Positions 44,192-51,544 of a stretch of DNA of 64,000 nt are shown piece after piece. Each line of letters starts with the position of its first letter. Positions within the stretch are counted from its first letter, which is position 1. The DNA comes from Balneola sp. Its GTDB lineage: Bacteria; Bacteroidota; Rhodothermia; Balneolales; Balneolaceae. The notes beneath the pieces are model-generated. The model ran no database searches. It was given only the letters and a program-made list of their open reading frames with translations, and was not told the origin of the DNA. Location: NCBI GenBank assembly GCA_003712055.1, contig RHLJ01000001.1, positions 868,001 through 932,000 of the forward strand. Direction: 5' to 3'. The position numbers were made by a program, and so were the translations under genes.

Positions 44192-45218
44192 TTAATAATT
44201 ATTCAAATTTAGTGTAAGATCAATAGATTTACCAGGACTTGCAGAACTACTGTTGGGCACTCTATCACCAGTAATTCTTAATTTATCATAGCCTAGATCT
44301 TTTGCAGCATTAATAAGTTCAGTTTTATTATTTAATACAGTACCAAGTATTTCATTTTCTAAAGAACCGCCTGCAGAATTATACACAGTTATATTCTCCA
44401 AAACTAACTCAAAGAGTTTTTCCTTGATTAGAAGGCAAGTTCTTGTATTGTTTTTTCACCTCTTTTGAGATTGCATTTGCAACTTTTACACCATCTGCAC
44501 CAACCTCATGTAAATGCCGAAAAGTATGAGAAACTTGGTTGTAATTGTACCAAAAGAAAGGTTGAATGTACTACCACCTGCTTTAACAACCATCGAAAGA
44601 CCTTTCCCTAATACATACCCACCAACCAATCCAATAGAAGCATCTCTCCACATTCCAAAAAGAGCTTGAGAGGATGTTTGATAGGTTATGTTCCCTTTAC
44701 TATCCCAAGACACTTTTACCTTACCATCAAAAGCAAATACTATATCATCAATTATACCATTTACCCAAGCATCATATTGATCACGGTCAGTAATCTCAGT
44801 GGTAGAACCATCAGCATTTCTAACGCCATCCCAATCTGTTTCGCCATCTGTAGTCATGTCATCTATAACATCCTGAGTTGTATGAACTACCAAGGCATTA
44901 TCCTCCCCGTCATCATATACTGCTTCTCCATTCACGTAATAAACAGTCCGACCATCAGGGTCAATGGCATTCAACGGATTGTTCATTACATACGCATAGG
45001 GTGAAATATCTGGGTAAAGCTCATGAGCTGGGTCTATTTGCATCATCCGCCCTGTTGCTGGATCCATCCCTCTGGCAATCATGTGGTAGATATCCAATCC
45101 CGCTTCGTCATCTAACTCATGTCCTGTAAACTTGTAGTTGTCGTTGGGGTTGGCTGTGTTATTAGATCGCCCCGGCATTTCCAGGCCAAAGGGGTAATAA
45201 TCATCATGCCCCAGTACA
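44192..45218 (-). pseudogene. RHS tip cassette 3 (truncated, frameshifted)
   Basis: The first part (to about 44540) reads LGHDDYYPFGLEMPGRSNNTA...DIYHMIARGMDPATGRMMQIDPAHELYP, the conserved RHS core, followed by a variable region. The homology to other tips starts abruptly at VLGHDDYYPFG (about 45218), with the upstream part missing. Near 44530-44545 the frame should shift to KVSHTFRHLHEVGADGVKVANAISKEV, and again near 44405-44445 to ITVYNSAGGSLENEI...LRITGDRVPNSSSASPGKSIDLTLN. These look like one decayed C-terminal toxin domain spread over three frames, so the cassette is inactive as is. Confidence 0.7.
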
Positions 45219-45434
45219 AAACTTTTTCACTATCCAACTTCTAATTCCTACATACAGCATTAGAGAATAAAGAGTAAAGAATATACCATAGAATATTCCA
45301 TATAAATCTGGTATTCGATTATTCAAAAAACCAAAACCTATAAAAAATACTCCAAAAAAACCTGAACTAATGAAGTATGCATTTACAAACTTATTTAATA
45401 GGTGCTTCTTATCCAATGGACTTTTCTTAGTCAA
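45204..45434 (-). CDS. Small membrane protein running into tip cassette 3
   Basis: 76 residues, two membrane helices (AYFISSGFFGVFFIGFGFL and LYGIFYGIFFTLYSLMLYVGI). The last residues FCTGA are encoded by the start of the truncated RHS core (GTACTGGGGCATGA), so the C-terminus is a recombination junction. It could be an immunity protein of a lost cassette whose original 3' end was replaced. Confidence 0.5.
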   Translation of the reverse strand: MTKKSPLDKKHLLNKFVNAYFISSGFFGVFFIGFGFLNNRIPDLYGIFYGIFFTLYSLMLYVGIRSWIVKKFCTGA

Positions 45435-45484
45435 ACTCTCGTAAATCTTCTTTAGTTGCTTCTATAGGATTTTGAAAAAAACTA

Positions 45485-45533
45485 GTTATACGGAGCAGAG
45501 CTCCGTAACAAGTTTATGCGTTAGTTGGGGGGG
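45485..45533. repeat. attC-like hairpin (b1)
   Basis: GTTATACGGAG (45485-45495), spacer CAGAG, CTCCGTAAC (45501-45509), i.e. a 9-bp stem with a two-base bulge, followed by GCGTTAGTTGGGGGGG. An outer GTTRRR-type box is present, but the opposite outer box is not clear. Confidence 0.4.
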
Positions 45534-45548
45534 CACTATATAAATTTT

Positions 45549-45650
45549 CCCCCCAACCTGGTGCAAGCGTCCGCTTGAACCATTAGTAAACCAACATCAA
45601 CCTCTCAAACTATCTAACCGCACAAGCGGACGCTTGCGCTAGTTAGGGGC
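45549..45650. repeat. attC-like long imperfect palindrome (b2)
   Basis: The 15-bp arms GCAAGCGTCCGCTTG (45563-45577) and CAAGCGGACGCTTGC (45623-45637) are perfect inverted repeats, 45 bases apart. They are flanked by CCCCCCAACCTGGT on one side and GCGCTAGTTAGGGGC on the other. The outer boxes are CCCCAAC and GTTAGGGG with an offset, as in attC. It lies 11 bases beyond the stop of the 46159 gene. Confidence 0.55.
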
Positions 45651-45661
45651 TTTAGCCCAAT

Positions 45662-46159
45662 TTACTCAAATTTGAATCTCCCATACTCCAAATCTGGATA
45701 GGTACCATATTCAAAATAGATGTACCCATCCCTGATAATAAGATCTCTTACTGGCTCATTGATTCTCTTTTGAAATACAATAGACAAGTCTTCTTTTTTG
45801 AGCACTAACAATTTAGAGTAGGTTGGAAAAACCAGAAATTTCCAACCCGAATCAAGCTGAGGTAAACCAGTTATTAAACCTAGGTTATCATTATCAACAA
45901 ACCGAATATAAACTCGGTTCGGGAATGATTTAGAGATTCCACCATACTTAATTTCAGTGCCTAGATCCTCCAATTCATATCCTTGATCCAAGAAGCTTTG
46001 AATTGGAGATTGGTTTTTTATAAATAGATCTTTTGCATCATTATCTAGCTTTTCAAAACTACTGCTGCTTAAAAACCAATAAGAAGTAAATGCCAAGAAT
46101 GCAAGCGGTATTATGTAGTAAGCTTTTTTCAAATGTTTATTTTCTCGTTTAGTTTTCAT
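45662..46159 (-). CDS. Candidate immunity protein of the lipase-like toxin fragment
   Basis: 165 residues. An N-terminal hydrophobic anchor (AYYIIPLAFLAFTSYWFL) leads to a probably periplasmic domain of alternating beta strands (VYIRFVDNDNLGLITGLPQLDSGWKFLVFPTYSKLLVL...). It overlaps the end of the 46556 ORF by 11 bases, the arrangement of a toxin-immunity pair. A periplasmic immunity protein fits a periplasm-acting lipase. No named family recognised. Confidence 0.55.
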   Translation of the reverse strand: MKTKRENKHLKKAYYIIPLAFLAFTSYWFLSSSSFEKLDNDAKDLFIKNQSPIQSFLDQGYELEDLGTEIKYGGISKSFPNRVYIRFVDNDNLGLITGLPQLDSGWKFLVFPTYSKLLVLKKEDLSIVFQKRINEPVRDLIIRDGYIYFEYGTYPDLEYGRFKFE

Positions 46160-46556
46160 TAAGGTAATTATTGATATAACTAATTAGTTCTTCTGTATTA
46201 TGAATTGTTGTATGCGAGGATACCATTCCATCCTCTCCAATGATATTTACTCCAAATGTCCCATCGCCATTATCCGATAAAACATATCCAACTTGTATAT
46301 TTTCAGCTCCTTCACGTGATCTTGAGGCCATACCTAATGTAGAAATAGAACCTCCATTTATTTGAACCTGATCATAATTTGAATAAACATTTATTACACT
46401 CGAGGCAGCACCATCATTTAGTTGATAGTCATTTCTATTTGGAGTCCCAAGTAGAATTAGTCGATCAACTATTATACCATATTTTTTCTGGAGGATATTT
46501 GCTGCTTCGATAGAAACATTTCCTCCATGACTATGTCCAACAATTTGTACCAGCAT
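46149..46556 (-). pseudogene. Lipase/alpha-beta-hydrolase toxin C-terminal fragment without its RHS part
   Basis: 135 residues. VQIVGHSHGGNVSIEAANILQKKYGIIVDRLILLGTPNR carries the nucleophile elbow GHSHGG (Ser) of alpha/beta-hydrolases of the Ser-lipase kind. A later SSHTTIHNTEE could supply the catalytic His. The ATG sits right after a GCGTAAGCGTAATGC junction, so the upstream YD core and half of the hydrolase fold (before the nucleophile strand) are missing. It is a displaced toxin tail kept with its immunity gene; whether it is translated is unclear. Confidence 0.6.
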
Positions 46557-46656
46557 TACGCTTACGCTAGCTGGGGATCTGTTGTTGATGTTTTTATTAG
46601 AGTATCCTACTATCTCAATTCTCTCGTCAGCTGTACGGCAGTAAGACTAGTTGGGG
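46550..46656. repeat. attC-like junction region (c)
   Basis: Two related motifs on one strand flank 55 bases without a gene: CCAGCATTACGCTTACGCTAGCTGGGG near 46550-46576, and GTCAGCTGTACGGCAGTAAGACTAGTTGGGGG near 46627-46655. The second overlaps the stop codon of the 46886 gene. Confidence 0.4.
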
Positions 46657-46886
46657 GTATTAATACTCAAAGCCAAAAATATAAACCCTGAAAAAAGTAC
46701 TACAAAACCCATTATAAGAAGTACATATAAAACTTTGTGTTCTTCTCTTGCAAATTTGTATAGGTTGAACTTCTCTTTTTGAGTTTTGTAATCATACTTT
46801 CTAAACTGATGAATAATTAAAATTAAATTAATTATTGTTAACCAGATTATTCCTACTCGAAATACGGTAAATGTTAAATCTGACAT
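46647..46886 (-). CDS. Small membrane protein, paralog B
   Basis: 79 residues, two helices (FRVGIIWLTIINLILIIHQF and VLYVLLIMGFVVLFSGFIFLAL). It shares its layout and many residues with the gene at 47214-46978 (MSD..F..FRVGI.WL..INLIL, and KFA.E..K.LY.L...G....FSGF). It lies just before the tip-2/lipase junction. Likely immunity-type or a duplicate of it. Confidence 0.55.
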   Translation of the reverse strand: MSDLTFTVFRVGIIWLTIINLILIIHQFRKYDYKTQKEKFNLYKFAREEHKVLYVLLIMGFVVLFSGFIFLALSINTPN

Positions 46887-46977
46887 AAATAAATTACTTT
46901 AAGTTATTATTAAACTATTTCTTACTGCAAATATATTCTTGAAATGAAGCTATTCTAAACTAACCATCTTTAATTTT

Positions 46978-47214
46978 TTAAGCCGTAAGTGGATTCAAAA
47001 ATAATATCACAAATCCTGAAAAAAATATTATAAGTCCTATTAAAAAAAGAGTGTACAAAGTTTTATTATTTTCTTTAGCAAATTTAATTGATCCTAAAAA
47101 ATCCTTCGGTTTTTCAGAATCATTATTTTTTCGCATTGAAATAGTCAAAATTAAATTAATAAGTATTAACCATGTTATTCCTACAAGAAATAGGACAAAA
47201 GCTATATCTGACAT
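46978..47214 (-). CDS. Small membrane protein, paralog A (candidate immunity of tip 2)
   Basis: 78 residues; helices FVLFLVGITWLILINLILTI and TLYTLFLIGLIIFFSGFVILFL. It is the first gene after tip cassette 2 (105 bases from the stop at 47320) and may give immunity. The tandem paralog follows 91 bases later. Confidence 0.55.
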   Translation of the reverse strand: MSDIAFVLFLVGITWLILINLILTISMRKNNDSEKPKDFLGSIKFAKENNKTLYTLFLIGLIIFFSGFVILFLNPLTA

Positions 47215-47319
47215 GACATATGTTCTATAGAATTAATAATTAGGCCCATCTAGCATTGAGTGAAATTTTTATTAATTACACAAATAAAAGTAGCTTTCTA
47301 AGGATTACTACTTTCCGTT

Positions 47320-48564
47320 TTAATCCTGTTTAACCCATTCTTCTCCATTCCAAGTATAAGTTCCTTGTTCCGTATTTTGAACATTCTCGGAGGCAAATTT
47401 TTCATCAAACCCCTCAATTTTAGCTTTCGCTTCTTTATAAGCAGATTCAAAAGCATTCAAAAAAGCTTCTGCTTCTGATTTAGAAAACCCATAGTCATTT
47501 ATTAATGAATTTAATACTCCTTTAAGGCCATCTTCCTCAATATTACCTAATCCTTTTACCGTAGTATATGCTAACTCACCATATGCTCCTACAAAATTAC
47601 CGAAACCCCAACCTGGTAATGAAAAGGTAGTACCTGAAGCTGAGTTATCGTTTTTTCCGAAAAAGTCGCTTGTAAAGTTACCTTCTAAACTAAATGCACT
47701 TAATGAAGCAACTTGTAGTGCAGCTCCATAATTAGTTCCCCATCCGCTTAAATTATATATAGTATCAAGTCCACCGTAAGATGAAAGTTCAACAGAAGCA
47801 CCATAACCTGCACCAACTCCTCCGGCTACTCCTGCAGTCCTTACTAGTCCCACATTATTATTATCATCAACTGCTAACCCTACTGATAGTGATCCTCCTA
47901 AAAACTTATACATTCCTCTCACTGTTACCTGAAATGTAATTACCCAAAGACCATTAGGGTCAACATATCTTGTAGGATTATTTAGAACGTAGTTATATGG
48001 AGAAACCGAATGATAGATATATTCAGACGGGTTTGTCATATGAATAAGTGGATCAATACTTAGCCATCTTCCTGATATTGGATCCATCATTCTCGCTCCT
48101 GCGAATACTAAATCTAACCCAGCTTCTTTATCCCGCTCATGCCCGGTGAACTTATACAGATCATTCGGGTTGGAGGTATTGTTGGAACGTCCAGGCATAG
48201 TTAGCCCAAAAGGGTAATAATCATCATGACCCAGTACATTTCCATCCCGGTTTACCGTGGCACGTACCGTTCCCAGGTGATCTTTCACAAAGTATTTTCG
48301 CCCTTTGTGCTCCTGGATGGTGTAGGTTTTGGTTACCAGGCTGCTCCAGTCCCCGGAGTTATCCCTTACTTTAAACCCAACTGTTACCGTAGTAACTCCA
48401 CTAGCTAATTGGTAACAGCCATTAGAAGGGCTACCATGCAAAGCAAAGCAACGAGTAAAGGAGGCCGTGTAGGAGGAGGTAGCCTGCAGGACACCATTAA
48501 TATAAAACTCGGTATAGTTTACATAACCGTCCGGGTCATAACTGGAACCCGAAGAAAAAACCAC
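47320..48564 (-). CDS. RHS tip cassette 2 (PKD-core-variable C-terminus), without a proper start
   Basis: 414 residues from a GTG inside the PKD domain; upstream the frame runs into the previous gene with no ATG. Residues 1-80 are the end of a PKD/Ig-like domain. KGRKYFVKDHLGTVRATVNRDGNVLGHDDYYPFGLTMPGRSNNT and ARMMDPISGRWLSIDP are the RHS core signature (about residues 85-190). The remaining 220 residues are glycine-rich, with LAVDDNNNVGLVRTAGVAGGVGAGYGASVE and a C-terminal helix (GFSKSEAEAFLNAFESAYKEAK). The toxin type is not recognised. It shares 388 bp with tip 1. Confidence 0.7.
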   Translation of the reverse strand: MVFSSGSSYDPDGYVNYTEFYINGVLQATSSYTASFTRCFALHGSPSNGCYQLASGVTTVTVGFKVRDNSGDWSSLVTKTYTIQEHKGRKYFVKDHLGTVRATVNRDGNVLGHDDYYPFGLTMPGRSNNTSNPNDLYKFTGHERDKEAGLDLVFAGARMMDPISGRWLSIDPLIHMTNPSEYIYHSVSPYNYVLNNPTRYVDPNGLWVITFQVTVRGMYKFLGGSLSVGLAVDDNNNVGLVRTAGVAGGVGAGYGASVELSSYGGLDTIYNLSGWGTNYGAALQVASLSAFSLEGNFTSDFFGKNDNSASGTTFSLPGWGFGNFVGAYGELAYTTVKGLGNIEEDGLKGVLNSLINDYGFSKSEAEAFLNAFESAYKEAKAKIEGFDEKFASENVQNTEQGTYTWNGEEWVKQD

Positions 48565-48577
48565 ATCTTCAAGGTTA
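48190..48577 (-). repeat. 388-bp repeat, copy in tip cassette 2
   Basis: It covers the PKD part and the YD core through DDYYPFGL.MPG. The copy at 49892-50279 is exactly as long, with roughly one base in nine changed by eye. Long enough for homologous recombination. Confidence 0.8.
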
Positions 48578-48583
48578 GATTGG

Positions 48584-49063
48584 TTAGGTAGGGAAAGTAG
48601 GTAAATTGTCTCTATATCTTTCCTTTGAAATTATTTTGACTTCTGGAAAAGATTCCATTGCTCTTAAAATCTTCTCCTTAATTTTCTCATAATCTTGAAA
48701 AATCCACCCTATAGCTATTGATTTTCTTTTTGGACCATAAATTTTTATAAAATTTGACCCTACCTCGACTCTAGTAAACTCTTTATAATAAATCTTCAAT
48801 GACCTTATTCTCTTAAACTCGATAAATTCATTTGTAACTATCAGTTTATTCTTAAAGGAAAAGGCAAAGCCTAGAACTACTAAAAGAAAACTAGGAATCA
48901 CAACCACCAATATTAAACCTGACTTAGAATAGGAAGGATCATACCAAAGATTAGGAAACTTGATAAAAACATAGATGCCAAAAAGAATCCAAAAAGAAGT
49001 CATAACAAAACGAACAAAAATGCGCGGTCTAAAAGTATCCATAAAATAGTTTATGCTTTTCAA
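48584..49063 (-). CDS. Membrane protein with PH-like domain (candidate immunity of tip 1)
   Basis: 159 residues. Two membrane helices (VMTSFWILFGIYVFIKF and GLILVVVIPSFLLVVLGFAF) precede a beta-rich cytosolic part (KNKLIVTNEFIEFKRIRSLKIYYKEFTRVEV.SNFIKIYG) that looks like a bacterial PH/YdbS-like domain. The ATG overlaps the tip-1 stop by 4 bases (ATGA), typical of a coupled toxin-immunity pair. Membrane placement suggests a membrane- or periplasm-directed toxin. Confidence 0.6.
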   Translation of the reverse strand: MKSINYFMDTFRPRIFVRFVMTSFWILFGIYVFIKFPNLWYDPSYSKSGLILVVVIPSFLLVVLGFAFSFKNKLIVTNEFIEFKRIRSLKIYYKEFTRVEVGSNFIKIYGPKRKSIAIGWIFQDYEKIKEKILRAMESFPEVKIISKERYRDNLPTFPT

Positions 49064-50313
49064 TCATTTTCGGGTTTTTGTTCCTTTATCTCAATAGTAA
49101 TATTTACTTCATCATTTTTATCAAGTAAACCTTGAATCCAATTACCTAGCCTAGTTAAAGCATTTTCTGTTCCAGAACTACTCATGCCTCCAGAAACTTT
49201 TTTAGCGACTTTTTTTCCTGCTGATGCAGCAAACCTTTGCCCAGCTGCATTTCCTAGCTTTGAACCTGCAGCTCCACCTATTGCATCTGTTATAACATCC
49301 CCAGCTTCTGTAGATTCTCCTGAGATCATTCTGTCATATTGTCCAGCAATGACTTCAACACCAGCTCCAACTAATATATCATAACCAGTTCCTGGAATTA
49401 TATCACTAAGTTGATCTGCTACTATCGATCTTGTGGCTGCTCCAGTTGCATCAGGCTCAGAAGGGAATATACCATACTCAAATGATACACCTACAGCTGT
49501 CGCGGCAGGAGCTTTGAAAGCTCCATATGCCAATATGTGCCCTTTTATTGCCGTCTCTGTTTCAGTTTTAAAACTTTCTACATCAAAGCTTTCACTTTGT
49601 GCCCTCTCTGCTGTAGCATTTGTCCAGCCTAATATACACGGAATACACCCAGGACCACTTTTAGCACTCATCCCAGTAGGATCCACCAAATTCAATGGAT
49701 TATTATGCACGTAATGGTATGGAGTCCAACCAGCAAACTGGTCAGATAACGGATCAATCTGCATAAACCTACCGGTAATTGGATCATAGGTTCGGGCATT
49801 CATGAAATCTATAGTCAAGCTTGCTTCATCATCTCGCTCGTGTCCAGTGAACTTGTAATTATCATTAGAGTTAGCTGTGTTATTAGATTGCCCAGGCATA
49901 ACTAAGCCAAAGGGATAGTAATCATCATAACCCAATACATTTCCATCCCGGTTTACCGTGGCACGTACGTTGCCAATATGGTCATTCACAAAGTACTTTC
50001 TTCCTTTGTGTTCCTGGATGGTATAGGTCTTGGTGACCAGGCTGCTCCAGTCTCCGGAGTTATCCCGTACCTTAAAACCTACGGTTACTGTGGTTGCTCC
50101 ACTGGCTAGTTGGTAACAGCCATTGGAGGGGCTGCCATCCAAGGCAAAGCAACGAGTAAAGGAGGCTGTGTAGGAGGAAGTAGCCTGCAGAACACCATTA
50201 ATATAAAACTCGGTATAGTTCACATAACCGTCCGGGTCATAACTAGAGCCGGAGGAGAAGACCACATCTTCCAGGTTATAAAACCAGGTTTGGTTTGGGG
50301 TAGAAGTAACCAC
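49060..50313 (-). CDS. RHS tip cassette 1 (PKD-core-variable C-terminus), without a proper start
   Basis: 417 residues from a GTG. The frame extends upstream about 10 codons (IIPPVA) to a stop in the 44-bp repeat but contains no ATG or signal peptide. The domain order is PKD-like (to about 95), then YFVNDHIGNVRATVNRDGNVLGYDDYYPFGLVMPGQSNN and ARTYDPITGRFMQIDPLSDQF...NPLNLVDPTG (core). The last 210 residues are Ala/Gly-rich: TGYDILVGAGVEVIAGQYDRMISG, then AGSKLGNAAGQRFAASAGKKVAKKVSGG, a pretoxin/pore-like region. No known toxin family is recognised. Confidence 0.7.
   Translation of the reverse strand: MVTSTPNQTWFYNLEDVVFSSGSSYDPDGYVNYTEFYINGVLQATSSYTASFTRCFALDGSPSNGCYQLASGATTVTVGFKVRDNSGDWSSLVTKTYTIQEHKGRKYFVNDHIGNVRATVNRDGNVLGYDDYYPFGLVMPGQSNNTANSNDNYKFTGHERDDEASLTIDFMNARTYDPITGRFMQIDPLSDQFAGWTPYHYVHNNPLNLVDPTGMSAKSGPGCIPCILGWTNATAERAQSESFDVESFKTETETAIKGHILAYGAFKAPAATAVGVSFEYGIFPSEPDATGAATRSIVADQLSDIIPGTGYDILVGAGVEVIAGQYDRMISGESTEAGDVITDAIGGAAGSKLGNAAGQRFAASAGKKVAKKVSGGMSSSGTENALTRLGNWIQGLLDKNDEVNITIEIKEQKPEND
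49892..50279 (-). repeat. 388-bp repeat, copy in tip cassette 1
   Basis: See the copy at 48190-48577; both are exactly 388 bp with no indel noticed. Confidence 0.8.
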
Positions 50314-50323
50314 CGCTACGGGG

Positions 50324-50367
50324 GGTATGATAGGTTCCCATAATTCAGATAATTAAGCTAGGCTAAT
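50324..50367. repeat. 44-bp perfect direct repeat, copy 1
   Basis: Starts GGTATGATAGGTTCCCATAA and ends TAAGCTAGGCTAAT. The identical 44 bases are at 50909-50952. In each copy it covers the end of a lipoprotein gene and the ATGGGAACCTATCATACC bases that begin the next frame. Confidence 0.9.
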
Positions 50368-50926
50368 CACATTTTATATTTGGTCGCTCAATAAAGCCTC
50401 TATCACTTACCACTTTTTTATATTTGGTAAGGTCATCTTCACAAAAGAAATAGCGAACGCTTTTCCCATCGCTTTTTACCCTAATATCTATTTCAGGAAG
50501 CTTGAGTAAACCATTTTCATCATCCTGGAGTATGTCATACTTTTCATATACTGCCAACGCTTCAGCAGTTAATGCATAGTCATTATCCCACCAAAGGAAA
50601 AGTTTACCATCCTTCTCGATAAAGCGAGAAGGCATTTTACCTATACTTCCTGGCACAGTTTCTTCTGTTTCAAGCAAGTAAATAAAATTCTCATTTATCA
50701 TAACTAATATAAGTCCATTGTAGGCATCTAAATATTTAATATTTACCCGAAAAACCTGGTACTTATTATACATTTTTGTTGTGTTTGAAAAATCAAGAAT
50801 AGCATTCTCAATTGCTTCTTCTTTCCCCCCATCGCGAATCAACTCTACTTCAAATGGTTTTGTAGTATTACACCCAAAAACTAACAAACAAATCATCAGA
50901 AGTTTTCGGGTATGATAGGTTCCCAT
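50363..50926 (-). CDS. Lipoprotein, tandem paralog 2 (candidate immunity)
   Basis: 187 residues. The signal LLMICLLVFGC ends in a lipobox Cys. The mature protein is nearly a copy of the neighbour at 50948-51544, sharing KPFE.ELIRDGGKEEAI.NAILDFSNT and PLTAEALAVYEKYDILQDDENG-type stretches, ending YFFC..DLTKYKKVV. The first six residues (MGTYHT) come from the 44-bp repeat, evidence that this copy arose by tandem duplication. Confidence 0.75.
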   Translation of the reverse strand: MGTYHTRKLLMICLLVFGCNTTKPFEVELIRDGGKEEAIENAILDFSNTTKMYNKYQVFRVNIKYLDAYNGLILVMINENFIYLLETEETVPGSIGKMPSRFIEKDGKLFLWWDNDYALTAEALAVYEKYDILQDDENGLLKLPEIDIRVKSDGKSVRYFFCEDDLTKYKKVVSDRGFIERPNIKCD

Positions 50927-50952
50927 AATTCAGATAATTAAGCTAGGCTAAT
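50909..50952. repeat. 44-bp perfect direct repeat, copy 2
   Basis: Identical to 50324-50367; it spans the junction between the two lipoprotein genes. Confidence 0.9.
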
Positions 50953-51544
50953 TACAGTTTAACTTTGGTCGATTAATAAAGCCTTCATCAGTTACCACTT
51001 TCTTATATTTGGTAAGGTCGTTTTTACAAAAGAAATAACGTACTTCTGTATCACTAAATTTTACTTCGTAGTCTTTATCTGGAAGTGTAATCATACCATT
51101 TTCATCATCCTGAAGTATGTCATATTTTTCATATACTGCCAATGCTTCGGCAGTCAATGGATAATCATCATCCCACCAAAAAAATAATTTATCATCTTTA
51201 TCAATGAATCGGGTAGGCAATCTACTTTTTGTATTTCCAGGTACTGATTCTCTTGTTTTGAGTAAATAAGTATAATTTTCCCTTATTAAAACCAACATGA
51301 GTCCATCATAGTTATTTAAATATTTGATATTTATCGAAAAAATCTCATAATCATTATACTTCTTTGCAGTATTGGAAAAATCAAGAATAGCATTCGCAAT
51401 TGCTTCTTCTTTCCCCCCATCACGAATTAGTTCTGCTTCAAATGGTTTTGTAGTAGTACAAGTACACCCAAAGACTAACAAACAAATCATCAGAAATTTT
51501 TGGGATTGGTTCATTTTTGCAGCTCTTTTCATAACTAATTTCAA
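50948..51544 (-). CDS. Lipoprotein, tandem paralog 1 (candidate immunity of the JAB-like tip)
   Basis: 198 residues with a signal KFLMICLLVFGC ending in a lipobox Cys; the lipidated chain would sit in the periplasm. Its ATG overlaps the stop of the tip-toxin gene by 4 bases, so it is translated with it, as expected for an immunity protein. Mature part: LDFSNTAKKYNDYEIFSINIKYL, then FFWWDDDYPLTAEALAVYEKYDI. No known family; the immunity role is inference from position. Confidence 0.72.
   Translation of the reverse strand: MKLVMKRAAKMNQSQKFLMICLLVFGCTCTTTKPFEAELIRDGGKEEAIANAILDFSNTAKKYNDYEIFSINIKYLNNYDGLMLVLIRENYTYLLKTRESVPGNTKSRLPTRFIDKDDKLFFWWDDDYPLTAEALAVYEKYDILQDDENGMITLPDKDYEVKFSDTEVRYFFCKNDLTKYKKVVTDEGFINRPKLNCN

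Noticed and set aside
48226-48591. Plus-strand 60-codon ORFs inside the tip-cassette repeats
   Set aside because: Antisense shadows of the PKD/core coding region, recurring at 50110-50343 only because the DNA is duplicated.
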